Positions 52,642 to 61,758 of a DNA stretch of 64,000 nt are shown piece by piece. Source of the DNA: Paenibacillus sp. Root52 (GTDB lineage Bacteria; Bacillota; Bacilli; Paenibacillales; Paenibacillaceae); the NCBI RefSeq assembly GCF_001426865.1, contig NZ_LMFO01000031.1, forward strand, positions 244,711 through 308,710, in the 5' to 3' direction. Each line of letters starts with the position of its first letter. Position 1 is the stretch's first letter. The notes below the pieces were generated by a model. That model had not been told where the DNA came from. It saw only the letters and a list, made by a program, of their open reading frames with translations, and did no database searches. The position numbers were made by a program, and so were the translations under genes.

Positions 52642-54006
52642 TTGAACTCAGCAGCGACCATTCGTGATTATTTCGAGGACTATTTAAAAAATAATCGTAT
52701 GACACTTCATCAGTTTTCAGAGGTGTCTGGTATTAATTCAGGAACCTTAAGCAGTACCCTAAGTGGGCAGCGTCCCATAGGTGTACAACAGTTAGATCGA
52801 CTCACTGCGGGGATGAGCTTTCCTGAAGGGTACTTCTATGATTTATACATAAATGAAAGTTTTGCAAATGCGAATCCAGACTGGCGCAGACTTGGTCCTT
52901 TTTTGTACCGCTGTGCTGAATTAAATCAAATTGAAAATATAAAAGAAACGATCAGTCTAGTGATGGACAACCTAACGTACGCCCCTCATTTGTTTGATCT
53001 TGCGGAACAGTTGTTTTCTGAAGGAAAGCTGGAAGCGGCTCGCCCTCTATATTATAGTGTTGCTGAGAGTGAGAAGATGCAACATTCGGAACGACTGGCT
53101 CTGAGTCAGTATCGTCTATTTACAATCGGACTTTCTAACAATCAACAAACGAATCAGTCTCTTGCAACTCAATTTGAGTTGTTTGTAGATCGTCTGGATG
53201 AGATGTACCAGCTTGATGGATTGAATGATCTAATTAATGTACATAGCTCATTGCGAAATTGGAGTAAGTTGTTAGAACTGAGTGACAAATTGAGGATGAG
53301 AGCAGAAATTCACTATAAATTGTATGGAAGACATAAAGATGAGTGGGTGAAAAAGGAGATTGTTTTTTATGTGCTGTATGCCCACCTAGCAAAAGGGAGT
53401 GCGTACTCTTATCTAGGAGACTACAAGAACGCCCTGAAATATGTCGAAAAATATAGTGATTATACGTGGATAAATTCTCCTAATAAAGCGGAAATGGTAG
53501 TAATGAACCAATTTAATGAATGGGCGGAAGCTAATCGGTATTTGTATGAACTGAAGTCAGGGAATGTTGAGGTTCTCGAGTCTTATCTTGAATATATATC
53601 TGAAAGAAAGAATGAAATCTTCCCAGCTCTATGTGCAATTGTAAGTGCAGCGAATCGGCATAATATGAACATTGATTCGGTATTGGAACAGTATGAATCC
53701 TATTTCACTTACCAGGAACAGGAAAATAGAATTGGTAAAGTTAGTAAGTATTTAACCAGTGACCAGTATGGGTCGCTATTGGCTGGTCTAGGAACGTATT
53801 ATTTAACCAATAGAAACTTTGATAAAGGCATGGAATATCTTCAACGAGGCTTGGAATTTGCTATGAATAACGGGAATAAGGATGCAATGCTGGACTGCCT
53901 TGGTTTATTTGGTGAACTCCGTGATTCACCTAATGGGGAAGGCAGTAGCACCAAAGCAGCATTTCTTTTGGGGAAGATTAGTGAACGATTCTCGCACCCT
54001 AGTTAA
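52642..54006 (+). CDS. HTH-TPR peptide receptor 3 (RRNPP/AimR-like), orphan
   Basis: 454 aa with the same domain order as receptors 1 and 2 (HTH with SGINSGTLSSTLSGQRPIGVQQLD; TPR-like repeats to the end). The TTG start follows AAGGTGGTGTTC, the shared leader. Unlike the other two, no pro-peptide is found after its stop; the next 237 bases hold no signal-peptide ORF or VIMTTN sequence. It may respond to the peptides of the neighbouring units, or be constitutive. The next gene downstream is a Spo0E-like phosphatase. Confidence 0.86.
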   Translation: MNSAATIRDYFEDYLKNNRMTLHQFSEVSGINSGTLSSTLSGQRPIGVQQLDRLTAGMSFPEGYFYDLYINESFANANPDWRRLGPFLYRCAELNQIENIKETISLVMDNLTYAPHLFDLAEQLFSEGKLEAARPLYYSVAESEKMQHSERLALSQYRLFTIGLSNNQQTNQSLATQFELFVDRLDEMYQLDGLNDLINVHSSLRNWSKLLELSDKLRMRAEIHYKLYGRHKDEWVKKEIVFYVLYAHLAKGSAYSYLGDYKNALKYVEKYSDYTWINSPNKAEMVVMNQFNEWAEANRYLYELKSGNVEVLESYLEYISERKNEIFPALCAIVSAANRHNMNIDSVLEQYESYFTYQEQENRIGKVSKYLTSDQYGSLLAGLGTYYLTNRNFDKGMEYLQRGLEFAMNNGNKDAMLDCLGLFGELRDSPNGEGSSTKAAFLLGKISERFSHPS

Positions 54007-54243
54007 TCCCTTGAAAGCTAGTATCTAGAACAGATATACAAGGTGTTCCCTATGTGGTTACTTCCTTTAATGAGGAAGCTAAATCATACGGAATGCCTCT
54101 TTGTGTTGATTTTTACAAACTAGCATGTAAGGTTTTACGGAGTGGTGTAGAACGACATGTAAAATTAAAATCAAGTTGGAGTATATATCCTTTCCCACTA
54201 AATAGCAGAATGCTCTAGAATATCACATCAGGGGAGGATGAAT
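54007..54243 (+). other. Gap with possible gene fragment
   Basis: An open stretch without a start (about 54037-54219) encodes GVPYVVTSFNEEAKSYGMP and following residues, which I cannot assign. It may be a relic. Otherwise nothing is seen except the Spo0E ribosome binding site. Confidence 0.3.
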
Positions 54244-54414
54244 ATGGAACGTAGTGACTTGATAAGACAGATTGAATTAGCGAGGCAGAAGCTGTATCAG
54301 ACGAAGCTGAAATATGTAGATCTTCTGCATCCTGATGTCATTAAGCAATCGATGATTCTGGATGAGTTAATCAATGAATATAACCAGGCCAAAACAGAAA
54401 AGCCGATCAAGTAA
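54244..54414 (+). CDS. Spo0E-family sporulation regulatory phosphatase
   Basis: 56 aa, below usual ORF cut-offs. Two helices are predicted: DLIRQIELARQKLYQTKLKYV and VIKQSMILDELINEY. The second contains the Spo0E signature S-x-x-L-D (SMILD, usually SQELD). Family members dephosphorylate Spo0A-P and delay sporulation. GGGGAGG lies six bases before the ATG. It stands alone between receptor 3 and a GNAT gene. The link to the peptide receptors is only positional. Confidence 0.83.
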   Translation: MERSDLIRQIELARQKLYQTKLKYVDLLHPDVIKQSMILDELINEYNQAKTEKPIK

Positions 54415-54780
54415 TCCATCGACTGTGGCTGAGCTCTTGGCGAGTCGCTCTTCCTATAATTTAATCTCAGCATGAGTACAGTGTGGACAGGCTATTCATC
54501 AGTTGGATGAATGCTACGTACGTACTCGCTCAGGAGCATTCTTCTTTAACAGATATCGTATCGTTAGTTACCGTTACACGGGTATGACCAGCTAAGTGTT
54601 CGGTATAGCCGCAGACGGTCTCAGTGTAATTTTTCCCGCGGCTGTCCGGTTGTGCTACGTTTTAACATGAAGATAGATATACATAGCTAAGATAAACAGC
54701 TTGTGAATTATAGAGCATCTACGTATGCTGTGAGATAGGAAGTTATAGCACGATGATGAAGTAGAAAGAAGGAGAATCGA
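54415..54780. other. Intergenic stretch without recognisable genes
   Basis: No ORF with a ribosome binding site, no tRNA-like fold, and no convincing terminator with a T run is seen in these 366 bases. Confidence 0.4.
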
Positions 54781-55251
54781 ATGAAACTTGTACCTATGAG
54801 TGACCAAGAGTTCGCGAGTTTTCGCGTTCGCTCCATTCAAGATTTTGCACGAGAGAAGGTAGAGGCAGGGACGTGGGCTCCTGAAGAAGCACAACAACTT
54901 GCAGAAGCATCGTATGACAGATATTTACCAGAAGGATTGAATACCCTTGGTGCTTATGTGTATAACCTAGTTCATGAGGTAGACGGAAACGTAGGTTATA
55001 TCTGGTTCAATATTACGGATAACCGTCGAGGCAGGGAGGCATTCCTGCTGGATATTTTGGTTGAAGAAGCACATCAAGGCAAAGGCTATGGTACGGAGAC
55101 CATGAAGGCACTGGAACAGACGGCTATAGATCTGGGGGTAGATCGAATCGGTCTGCATGTGTTTGGACATAATGGTCGTGCAAGCAACTTGTATAAGAAG
55201 ATGGGATATGAGGTCACAGATCTAACGATGTACAAGGAATTACGGAAATAA
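54781..55251 (+). CDS. GNAT-family N-acetyltransferase
   Basis: 156 aa. The C-terminal half has the acetyl-CoA binding motif HQGKGYGTETMKALEQ (Q/R-x-x-G-x-G/A) and the beta-strand/helix region GLHVFGHNGRASNLYKKMGYE typical of GNAT proteins. The N-terminal 60 residues form a variable substrate part. GAAGGAG precedes the ATG. Substrate unknown; no operon partner. Confidence 0.9.
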   Translation: MKLVPMSDQEFASFRVRSIQDFAREKVEAGTWAPEEAQQLAEASYDRYLPEGLNTLGAYVYNLVHEVDGNVGYIWFNITDNRRGREAFLLDILVEEAHQGKGYGTETMKALEQTAIDLGVDRIGLHVFGHNGRASNLYKKMGYEVTDLTMYKELRK

Positions 55252-55393
55252 ATTAGGAAAATGATATTGAGCTAGCTTACGTTATCACTCTAGACTGTTC
55301 GAATCCTGAGATGAAACGATGCGTATATGAGATTCTGACGTAAACGTTAGCATGGTTATCTAAATTCCGTTCATATCGAATTAGCGAACTTCC

Positions 55394-55422
55394 TTGATGC
55401 ACTGGGGGTTGTCATATATAAT
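55394..55422 (+). promoter_or_regulatory. ychF: Sigma-A promoter of ychF
   Basis: TTGATG, 17 bases, TATAAT, about 50 bases upstream of the start codon. Confidence 0.75.
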
Positions 55423-55473
55423 GAATAGGATTATTCGAACCGAACAAGTAATGAATGAGGAGTTGTCATATAC

Positions 55474-56574
55474 ATGGCTTTGAAAGCTGGAATCGTGGGC
55501 TTGCCTAACGTTGGTAAATCTACATTGTTTAATGCAATTACACAAGCTGGTGCGGAGTCTGCTAACTATCCGTTCTGTACAATTGACCCTAACGTAGGGA
55601 TTGTTGAAGTACCTGATGAGCGTTTGGACAAATTGACAGAACTGGTTGTACCGAAAAAGACAGTACCAACGGCGTTTGAATTCGTAGATATCGCGGGTCT
55701 GGTTCGTGGTGCAAGTAAAGGTGAAGGTCTTGGTAACAAGTTCCTTGCACACATCCGTGAAGTAGACGCTATTGTACACGTGGTACGTTGCTTTGTCGAT
55801 GAGAACATCACTCACGTGGATGGTAAAATTGATCCGGTAAGCGACATCCAGACGATTAATCTGGAGCTGATCCTGGCTGATATTGAAAGTGTTGAGAAAA
55901 AAATCGACCGTTCTAAGAAAAACATGAAGGGCGGTAACAAAACGGCTGCTCAAGAAGTGGAAGTACTGGAGAAAGTGAAGGCTGTTCTGTATGAAGACAA
56001 GCCAGCACGCAGTATGGAGCTTACCGATGAAGAGCGTCTGATCGTTCGCGATCTGCACTTGCTCACCCTCAAACCTGTTCTGTATGCAGCTAACGTAGCT
56101 GAGGACGAAATCGGCGATGTAGCGAACAATGCTTATGTGCAAAAAGTAAGAGAATTCGCTGCTGCTGAGAATGCAGAAGTGGTGCCAATCAGTGCGAAGG
56201 TCGAAGAAGAGATCTCCGAGCTGGAAGGCGAAGATAAACAAATGTTCCTGGAAGAACTCGGCATCGAGGATTCCGGTCTGAACCTGCTTATTAAAGCAGC
56301 TTACAAATTGCTGGGATTGTACACGTACTTCACAGCAGGGGTACAGGAAGTTCGTGCATGGACGATCCGTAAAGGTACCAAAGCGCCTGGCGCAGCTGGT
56401 GTAATCCATACTGACTTTGAGCGTGGATTCATCCGTGCAGAGGTTGTTTCCTATGAAGATCTGGTTGCGGCTGGTTCCATGAATGGTGCCAAAGAACGCG
56501 GACAGCTTCGTCTGGAAGGTAAAGAGTATGTTGTTAACGACGGCGATGTTATGCACTTCCGTTTCAACGTATAA
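55474..56574 (+). CDS. ychF: Redox-regulated ATPase YchF (OLA1 family)
   Basis: A 366-aa Obg-related P-loop protein that prefers ATP. It shows the G1 motif GLPNVGKST (about 8), switch DIAGLVRGASKGEGLGN (about 69), a coiled-coil insert (about 130-165) and a C-terminal TGS domain ending in GDVMHFRFNV. It binds ribosomes and is linked to stress and redox responses in bacteria. GAGGAG precedes the ATG. It has its own promoter and a following terminator, so it is monocistronic here. Confidence 0.96.
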   Translation: MALKAGIVGLPNVGKSTLFNAITQAGAESANYPFCTIDPNVGIVEVPDERLDKLTELVVPKKTVPTAFEFVDIAGLVRGASKGEGLGNKFLAHIREVDAIVHVVRCFVDENITHVDGKIDPVSDIQTINLELILADIESVEKKIDRSKKNMKGGNKTAAQEVEVLEKVKAVLYEDKPARSMELTDEERLIVRDLHLLTLKPVLYAANVAEDEIGDVANNAYVQKVREFAAAENAEVVPISAKVEEEISELEGEDKQMFLEELGIEDSGLNLLIKAAYKLLGLYTYFTAGVQEVRAWTIRKGTKAPGAAGVIHTDFERGFIRAEVVSYEDLVAAGSMNGAKERGQLRLEGKEYVVNDGDVMHFRFNV

Positions 56575-56629
56575 ACCGCTGAACCACGTATAATTGGACT
56601 GAACCTACCCACGTAGGTTTGTTGAAAAT

Positions 56630-56666
56630 GGCTCTGTTACCTTCTTAGGAAGGTGGCAGGGCTTTT
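56630..56666 (+). terminator. ychF: Terminator after ychF
   Basis: GCTCTGTTACCTTC (56631) pairs with GAAGGTGGCAGGGC (56649), with two G-T pairs, followed by TTTTG. Confidence 0.82.
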
Positions 56667-56795
56667 GTATATACCCAACTATTAATGTTAAACAGGAACA
56701 TATCATTACAATTTCTAGGGATGTGCAACTCTTATGTACTGAATAGCGTTCAGGTAGTAACGTTACAATAATCATAAGGGGAGATTGTCATTTTA

Positions 56796-57299
56796 ATGAA
56801 ATTAAAGTTGGTGTGTGTTGCATTCAGTGTGGTGGTTGTGTTCCTAATATCGGCTTGTGCAAATGATACAACTGACGAGAGCTCTCAAAATATGCGCACT
56901 GAACCTTACCGTGTTGCGCTAGAGGAATTGATATCGATAGATACGGCTCTTAATGCGAATATGGAGTACATTTCTCTGGTGTTGAACGAAGCGATTCCTC
57001 TGGAAGATTCCGAGCGAGAAGTGATTGAATCCTACCTAAAACAACAATATAATGTTCCCATCTATAACTATACTCATGAACAATTATTAGAGCAGAAATA
57101 CGCTGAGCAGGGTGGAACCAAGCTTAAAGGCATTCTCCTAACCATTGAAAAGTGCAAACAGTCAGACGATCCAAATGAAATGATGCTTGAGGTCAGTAAG
57201 TATCGTGCGAATGAAGGGGCGATTGCTTTGGAAATGATATTAACGTATCAAGAAGGACAGTGGGGAATTTCTGATTATGTTTCGGAGAGAGAAAGTTAG
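56796..57299 (+). CDS. Small putative lipoprotein
   Basis: 167 aa with a signal peptide and lipobox-like ISAC at residues 18-21, so probably membrane-anchored on the outer side. The mature part is acidic and mostly helical. No known domain is recognised. Start and ribosome binding site: AAGGGGAG, 12 bases before the ATG. It stands between ychF and a VOC-domain gene with separate signals. Confidence 0.75.
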   Translation: MKLKLVCVAFSVVVVFLISACANDTTDESSQNMRTEPYRVALEELISIDTALNANMEYISLVLNEAIPLEDSEREVIESYLKQQYNVPIYNYTHEQLLEQKYAEQGGTKLKGILLTIEKCKQSDDPNEMMLEVSKYRANEGAIALEMILTYQEGQWGISDYVSERES

Positions 57300-57373
57300 G
57301 AGAAAACTCGTTTCTGGTGTCAGAAATAGAGTATATTGTGCATAGTTGAATTCATTTATAGGAGGCTACGACC

Positions 57374-57778
57374 ATGTCACAGGATATTTGGATTAACCTG
57401 CCTGTCAAAGATGTTGAGGAGTCTACACGCTTTTTCAACGAAATTGGATTCCATACAGTGAATGTTGGTCACAAGAGAGCCAAGCTTACCATAGGTCAAA
57501 CGACAATTTTGCTGTTTCCGAATGCAGCGTTTGAGAAATTTACAGGTTCCAACGTTACAGATACTTCCCATAGTGCAGAGGTGATTTTCTCTATAGGTGC
57601 GGAGAGCCGGGAAGAAGTAGATGCCTTTATTCAAAAAGTAGAGAGCGCCGGAGGCAGCGTCTTTGGTAAGCCCAGTGAAACCGACGGCTGGATGTACGGT
57701 GCGGGCTTTGCCGATCTGGATGGTCACCGTTGGAACTTGCTGTATATGGACGAGAGCCGAATGCCCAAAGGCCAATAG
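57374..57778 (+). CDS. VOC-family (glyoxalase/dioxygenase-like) protein
   Basis: 134 aa, two paired beta-alpha-beta modules. It opens with IWINLPVKDVEESTRFFNEIGF and ends with GFADLDGHRWNLLYMDE, typical of lactoylglutathione-lyase-like proteins of the YyaH/PhnB kind. TAGGAGG precedes the ATG. The metal site residues typical of glyoxalase I are not all evident, so the function is unknown. A clear terminator follows. Confidence 0.9.
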   Translation: MSQDIWINLPVKDVEESTRFFNEIGFHTVNVGHKRAKLTIGQTTILLFPNAAFEKFTGSNVTDTSHSAEVIFSIGAESREEVDAFIQKVESAGGSVFGKPSETDGWMYGAGFADLDGHRWNLLYMDESRMPKGQ

Positions 57779-57825
57779 AGGTCGTTCCATCCCAAAAGTA
57801 AGCACGTAGACATGTATGAATATGA

Positions 57826-57862
57826 AACGCCGGTTGCCTAGTGAAGGTCATCGGCGTTTTTT
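57826..57862 (+). terminator. Terminator after VOC gene
   Basis: AACGCCG and CGGCGTT form the stem, followed by a run of T. Confidence 0.85.
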
Positions 57863-58247
57863 CCTACACCGTTTAGACAGGCTTGTTATATGCAATGATA
57901 TTCATTCCTACACAGTGGAAAATTTAGTTCATCCAGCAGCAGAACGGTTGCTATTCAGAATCATAAGAATATGCTATAATTAAGAGTCGTATACCTAGGT
58001 TGAAGATGTTACTTAACTCGAAGAGTTGAAGCGGGTTCTGTAGCAAGGTACGCGATTTATTTATATCACTTTAAAAGTAAAGGATTTGATGACGTTGTAG
58101 CGATGTTATACGTCGATCATATATGAATATTAATCAATGCTAAGTCAGGGGATTTCAAGGAAATCCAGCGCGTTGTGAATTATAAATAGTACGAATGTCG
58201 TTGTAAGAAACGACATGAATGAAAATAATACGTGAGGTGACGATATA
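57863..58247 (+). promoter_or_regulatory. prfA: Leader and promoter region of prfA
   Basis: An extended -10 element (TGC-TATAAT, 57972-57980) lies about 270 bases upstream of prfA, giving a long leader. A small AACTC/GAGTT hairpin lies near 58016. No gene or known riboswitch is recognised. Confidence 0.5.
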
Positions 58248-59315
58248 ATGTTGGATAAATTACAGGCTTTGGCCGACCGTTACGACAAGCTTAGCGAGCT
58301 GTTGTGTGACCCGGATGTAGCAAGTGATAACAAGAAGCTGCGCGAGTATTCTAAGGAACAATCCGATCTGCAACCAACTTACGATGCGTACAATGAATAC
58401 AAACAGGTAAGTGAAGATCTCGATGCTGCGAAGGAAATGCAAGGCGAGAAGTTAGATGATGAGATGCGTGAAATGGTCAAAATGGAAATTGAAGAACTGA
58501 GCACTCGTCAGAAGGAATTGGAAGAACTGATTCGTGTACTTATGCTGCCAAAAGATCCAAATGACGACAAAAACGTTATTGTGGAGATTCGCGGAGCGGC
58601 TGGTGGAGATGAAGCAGCATTGTTTGCAGCAGATCTATACCGGATGTATACGCGCTATGCAGACGCACAAGGCTGGCGTGTTGAGCTGATGGACGTGAAC
58701 ACGAACGATCTCGGTGGTTTCAAAGAGGTTGTCTTCATGATTAACGGCCGCGGCGCTTACAGCAAAATGAAATACGAGAGCGGTGCACACCGTGTGCAAC
58801 GTATTCCAACAACAGAATCTGGCGGACGTATTCATACATCCACATCAACGGTTGCGGTTATGCCGGAAGCGGAAGATTTTGATATTGAAATTCATGACAA
58901 AGACATCCGTGTAGATACGTTCTGTTCCAGTGGTGCCGGTGGCCAATCGGTTAATACAACGAAATCCGCTGTACGTGTAACACACGTGCCAACGGGTATT
59001 GTTGCAACGTGTCAGGATGGTAAATCCCAGAACTCCAACAAAGAAAAAGCGTTGCAGGTTCTGCGTACACGGATCTTCGATATGAAACGTATGGAAGAAG
59101 AAGCAAAAATTTCGGTTGAACGGAAGAGCAAAGTGGGAACAGGTGACCGTAGTGAACGGATTCGTACGTACAACTTCCCGCAAAGCCGTGTAACGGATCA
59201 CCGTATTGGTCTGACCATGCACAAGCTGGATCAGATCATGAACGGAGAAATTGAAGATATCTTGTCTGCACTGACCATTGCTCAGCAGACTGAGATGATG
59301 GATAGAGGAGAATAA
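58248..59315 (+). CDS. prfA: Peptide chain release factor 1
   Basis: 355 aa. The class I release factor has a coiled N-terminal domain, the stop-codon recognition loop (IPTTESGGRIHTST, with P-x-T-type element) and the catalytic GGQ in SSGAGGQSVNTTKSAVR (about 234). It releases peptides at UAA and UAG. Its GGQ glutamine is methylated by PrmC, encoded directly downstream (three bases after the stop). GTGAGGTG precedes the ATG. Confidence 0.97.
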   Translation: MLDKLQALADRYDKLSELLCDPDVASDNKKLREYSKEQSDLQPTYDAYNEYKQVSEDLDAAKEMQGEKLDDEMREMVKMEIEELSTRQKELEELIRVLMLPKDPNDDKNVIVEIRGAAGGDEAALFAADLYRMYTRYADAQGWRVELMDVNTNDLGGFKEVVFMINGRGAYSKMKYESGAHRVQRIPTTESGGRIHTSTSTVAVMPEAEDFDIEIHDKDIRVDTFCSSGAGGQSVNTTKSAVRVTHVPTGIVATCQDGKSQNSNKEKALQVLRTRIFDMKRMEEEAKISVERKSKVGTGDRSERIRTYNFPQSRVTDHRIGLTMHKLDQIMNGEIEDILSALTIAQQTEMMDRGE

Positions 59316-59318
59316 TCT

Positions 59319-60221
59319 GTGACCCGCGCCGAGTTTGTGATGACGCAGGGACAGAGCTGTCGGGAAGCCTTCGTAGAGGCTTCCTCTTTTTTGGAGAAGT
59401 GCGACGTGTACGAGCCGCACAATAACGCCCGGCTGCTGCTGGAACATGTACTTGGCGTCTATGGCGCCCAGTACTATATGATGCAGCCGGAGCCTTTCCC
59501 AAGCGAGCTTCGCAGCCGCTGGGAGGACGCCGTCACGCGCAAGGCTGCGGGTGAGCCGGCGCAATACATTATCGGCAGCCAGGAGTTCTACGGGCTGCCG
59601 TTCGAGGTCACGCCGGCCGTGCTGATCCCGCGGCCGGAGACCGAGCTGTTGGTCGAGGCTGTGCTGCGCGAAGCGGGCCGCGTGTTTGCGGGCGGCGGTG
59701 CGGTGCACGCCGTCGACATTGGCACGGGCAGCGGTGCCATCGCGGTGACGATGGCTACGCTTCGCCCGCAGTGGCAGGTGGGCGCCGGGGACATCTCGGC
59801 GGCCGCCCTGCAAGTAGCCGCGCGGAACGCGGCTGCGAACGGCGTGCAGATCGACTTCCGTGAAGGCGATCTGCTGGCTCCGTTCGCTGGGGCACGGGTG
59901 GACATCCTGGTGTCCAACCCGCCCTATATCCCGGCGGCAGATATCGCCGGGTTACAGCCTGAGGTGCGTGATCATGAGCCGCGCACTGCCCTTGACGGCG
60001 GCCCGGATGGGCTTGCGCCGTACCGGGTGATGCTGGAGCAGCTTACGCTCTTGCCAGCGCCGCCGCAGATTGTTGGTTTTGAACTGGGGCAAGGCCAGGC
60101 TCGTGACGTTGCTGCCTTGCTGGAATCTGCCGGACATTGGCCGGAGATTATCATCGTGCCAGACCTTGCAGGCATCGAGCGGCATGTACTAGGTGTTCGC
60201 ACTTCGGAACAGGTGACATAA
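59319..60221 (+). CDS. prmC: Release factor glutamine methyltransferase PrmC
   Basis: A 300-aa SAM-dependent enzyme that methylates the GGQ glutamine of release factors. It shows the SAM motif VDIGTGSGAIAVTMA (about 131) and the catalytic NPPYIP (about 197). The GTG start lies eight bases after GAGGAG. From about 59500 to 60100 the DNA is markedly GC-rich compared with prfA and the genes after it, with G/C-ending codons, suggesting a different recent history for this gene or this part of it. Confidence 0.95.
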   Translation: MTRAEFVMTQGQSCREAFVEASSFLEKCDVYEPHNNARLLLEHVLGVYGAQYYMMQPEPFPSELRSRWEDAVTRKAAGEPAQYIIGSQEFYGLPFEVTPAVLIPRPETELLVEAVLREAGRVFAGGGAVHAVDIGTGSGAIAVTMATLRPQWQVGAGDISAAALQVAARNAAANGVQIDFREGDLLAPFAGARVDILVSNPPYIPAADIAGLQPEVRDHEPRTALDGGPDGLAPYRVMLEQLTLLPAPPQIVGFELGQGQARDVAALLESAGHWPEIIIVPDLAGIERHVLGVRTSEQVT

Positions 60222-60312
60222 ATGTAAGATTGCGGAGGTTTTCTTTTTGCCGTGAAATCCTCTACAATGAGATATACCGAAGATTGCTGAATGCTTGGAG
60301 GAACATAATTAC

Positions 60313-61536
60313 ATGCTGCATAAATTCAAAAAAATTGACTACAACATCGTATTTATATTAGTTATCTTGATGGTTATCAGTATTTTATCCATTTATAGCA
60401 CCACGTTTGGTCGTCCGAGGTGGGAATCCTATCCCCAGCGGGCTGGGATATTCTATATTATAGGGTTCATCGTATTCTTCGGAATGTCCATGATTAACTA
60501 TAAAGTGATTATCAAAAACTATTTATACATTTACGGTGGCGGTCTACTGTTGCTCGTTATCGTTAACTTTTTTGGTGTGACCTATTACGGAGCACAGGGC
60601 TGGTTGTCCATCTTCGGTCTAAGTTTGCAACCGGCAGAGCTATTTAAGCTGTGTTTGATTGTCTTTTTGTCTGCCTTACTGGCACGAAAGAAGAACAGAC
60701 CTTTGTTATTTGGACGAGATGTCATCCCGATTGCTCTCTGTGTACTGCCTCCATTGTTACTCGTTTTGTTGCAAAACGACTTGGGGAATGCTCTCAGTTA
60801 CGTCGTGATTCTGGTTGGATTACTGTGGATTGGTAATGTGAAGTTCAGCCACGCCTTGATTGGTTTTATCATCACTGTTGCTGCTTTTATCGCGGGTACG
60901 CAAGCGTACGTTCACTATCACGATCAGATCACCAAATTCCTTCAGGATATCGGGCGTGCCCACTGGGCAGATCGTTTCGATCCTTGGCTTGTGCCAGATC
61001 AGACCTCCCGAGATGTCCTATGGCAGACGTATAACGCTAAGCTGGCGATTGGCTCTGGAGGCATTAGTGGTAAAGGATATTTGGAAGGTACAACGATTCA
61101 ATCCAACCGGGTACCGCTGGCATATGCCGACTCCATCTTTGTTCAGATCGGGGAAGAGTTCGGTTTTGTAGGCGCTTCGGTGCTGCTACTGCTCTACTTT
61201 ATTCTGATTCATCGGCTGGTGTTGATCGCGCTGGAATGTAAGGATCGAGCCGGGCCGTATCTGATTGTTGGTATCATATCAATGTTACTCTATCAGATTT
61301 TTGTTAACATTGGTCCGTTTATTGGTCTGATGCCACTGACGGGGATTACGCTGCCGTTTATCAGTTTCGGGGGTACCTCCCTTGTGCTCAACATGCTGAG
61401 TATGGGGGTTGTCATGAGTATCAAGGTACACACGGAGGAGAACGAAGATATCCTGGGCTCGTCAGAACAACTTAGCATTACGGAACTGATCATGAGATTG
61501 TTTAAACGCAAACCTTCACAGCAAGAACAATCCTAA
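60313..61536 (+). CDS. FtsW/RodA/SpoVE-family peptidoglycan polymerase, first copy
   Basis: About 407 aa with about ten membrane helices. The SEDS signature is visible near the C-terminus (GLMPLTGITLPFISFGGTS), and the catalytic aspartate region lies in the extracellular loop (RFDPW and following). The family polymerises lipid II together with a class B PBP. The start is the ATG at 60313 with GGAGG ten bases before it; the TTG at 60295 lies before that site. A close paralogue follows, so division of labour (elongation, sporulation) is likely. Confidence 0.92.
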   Translation: MLHKFKKIDYNIVFILVILMVISILSIYSTTFGRPRWESYPQRAGIFYIIGFIVFFGMSMINYKVIIKNYLYIYGGGLLLLVIVNFFGVTYYGAQGWLSIFGLSLQPAELFKLCLIVFLSALLARKKNRPLLFGRDVIPIALCVLPPLLLVLLQNDLGNALSYVVILVGLLWIGNVKFSHALIGFIITVAAFIAGTQAYVHYHDQITKFLQDIGRAHWADRFDPWLVPDQTSRDVLWQTYNAKLAIGSGGISGKGYLEGTTIQSNRVPLAYADSIFVQIGEEFGFVGASVLLLLYFILIHRLVLIALECKDRAGPYLIVGIISMLLYQIFVNIGPFIGLMPLTGITLPFISFGGTSLVLNMLSMGVVMSIKVHTEENEDILGSSEQLSITELIMRLFKRKPSQQEQS

Positions 61537-61561
61537 TTGTGGTTCATGGGATATAAAACAA

Positions 61562-61617
61562 AACCTGAAAGCCATAGATTCGAGCAACATGGATCTACGG
61601 TTCTCAGGTTTTTTTGT
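61562..61617 (+). terminator. Terminator between the two SEDS genes
   Basis: AACCTGA (61562) and TCAGGTT (61604), with further pairing TAGAT/GATCTA inside, are followed by seven T. Confidence 0.85.
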
Positions 61618-61758
61618 TGTGGTTGTAGTAGTGGTTACCTAGGAAGGGGTGCGCATTCGGCTTAACCATAAGTGTATGGATTTCCATTTTTCATTCCAAT
61701 TCTATACAATAAAGGGAGGAGAGATTGGCAAGAGCATCTTAGGGGGAAGAGTGAGCAC

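Noticed and set aside
54007..54243. A third pro-peptide gene after receptor 3
   Set aside because: No ORF with a signal sequence or the VIMTTN/HG C-terminus in any plus-strand frame.
55381..56556. 391-codon minus-strand open frame opposite ychF
   Set aside because: Mirror frame of a highly conserved gene; composition is Cys/Phe/His-rich nonsense and it has no start signals.
58845..59813. Long minus-strand frame across prfA and prmC
   Set aside because: Arg/His-rich antisense of two certain genes, caused by high GC in prmC.
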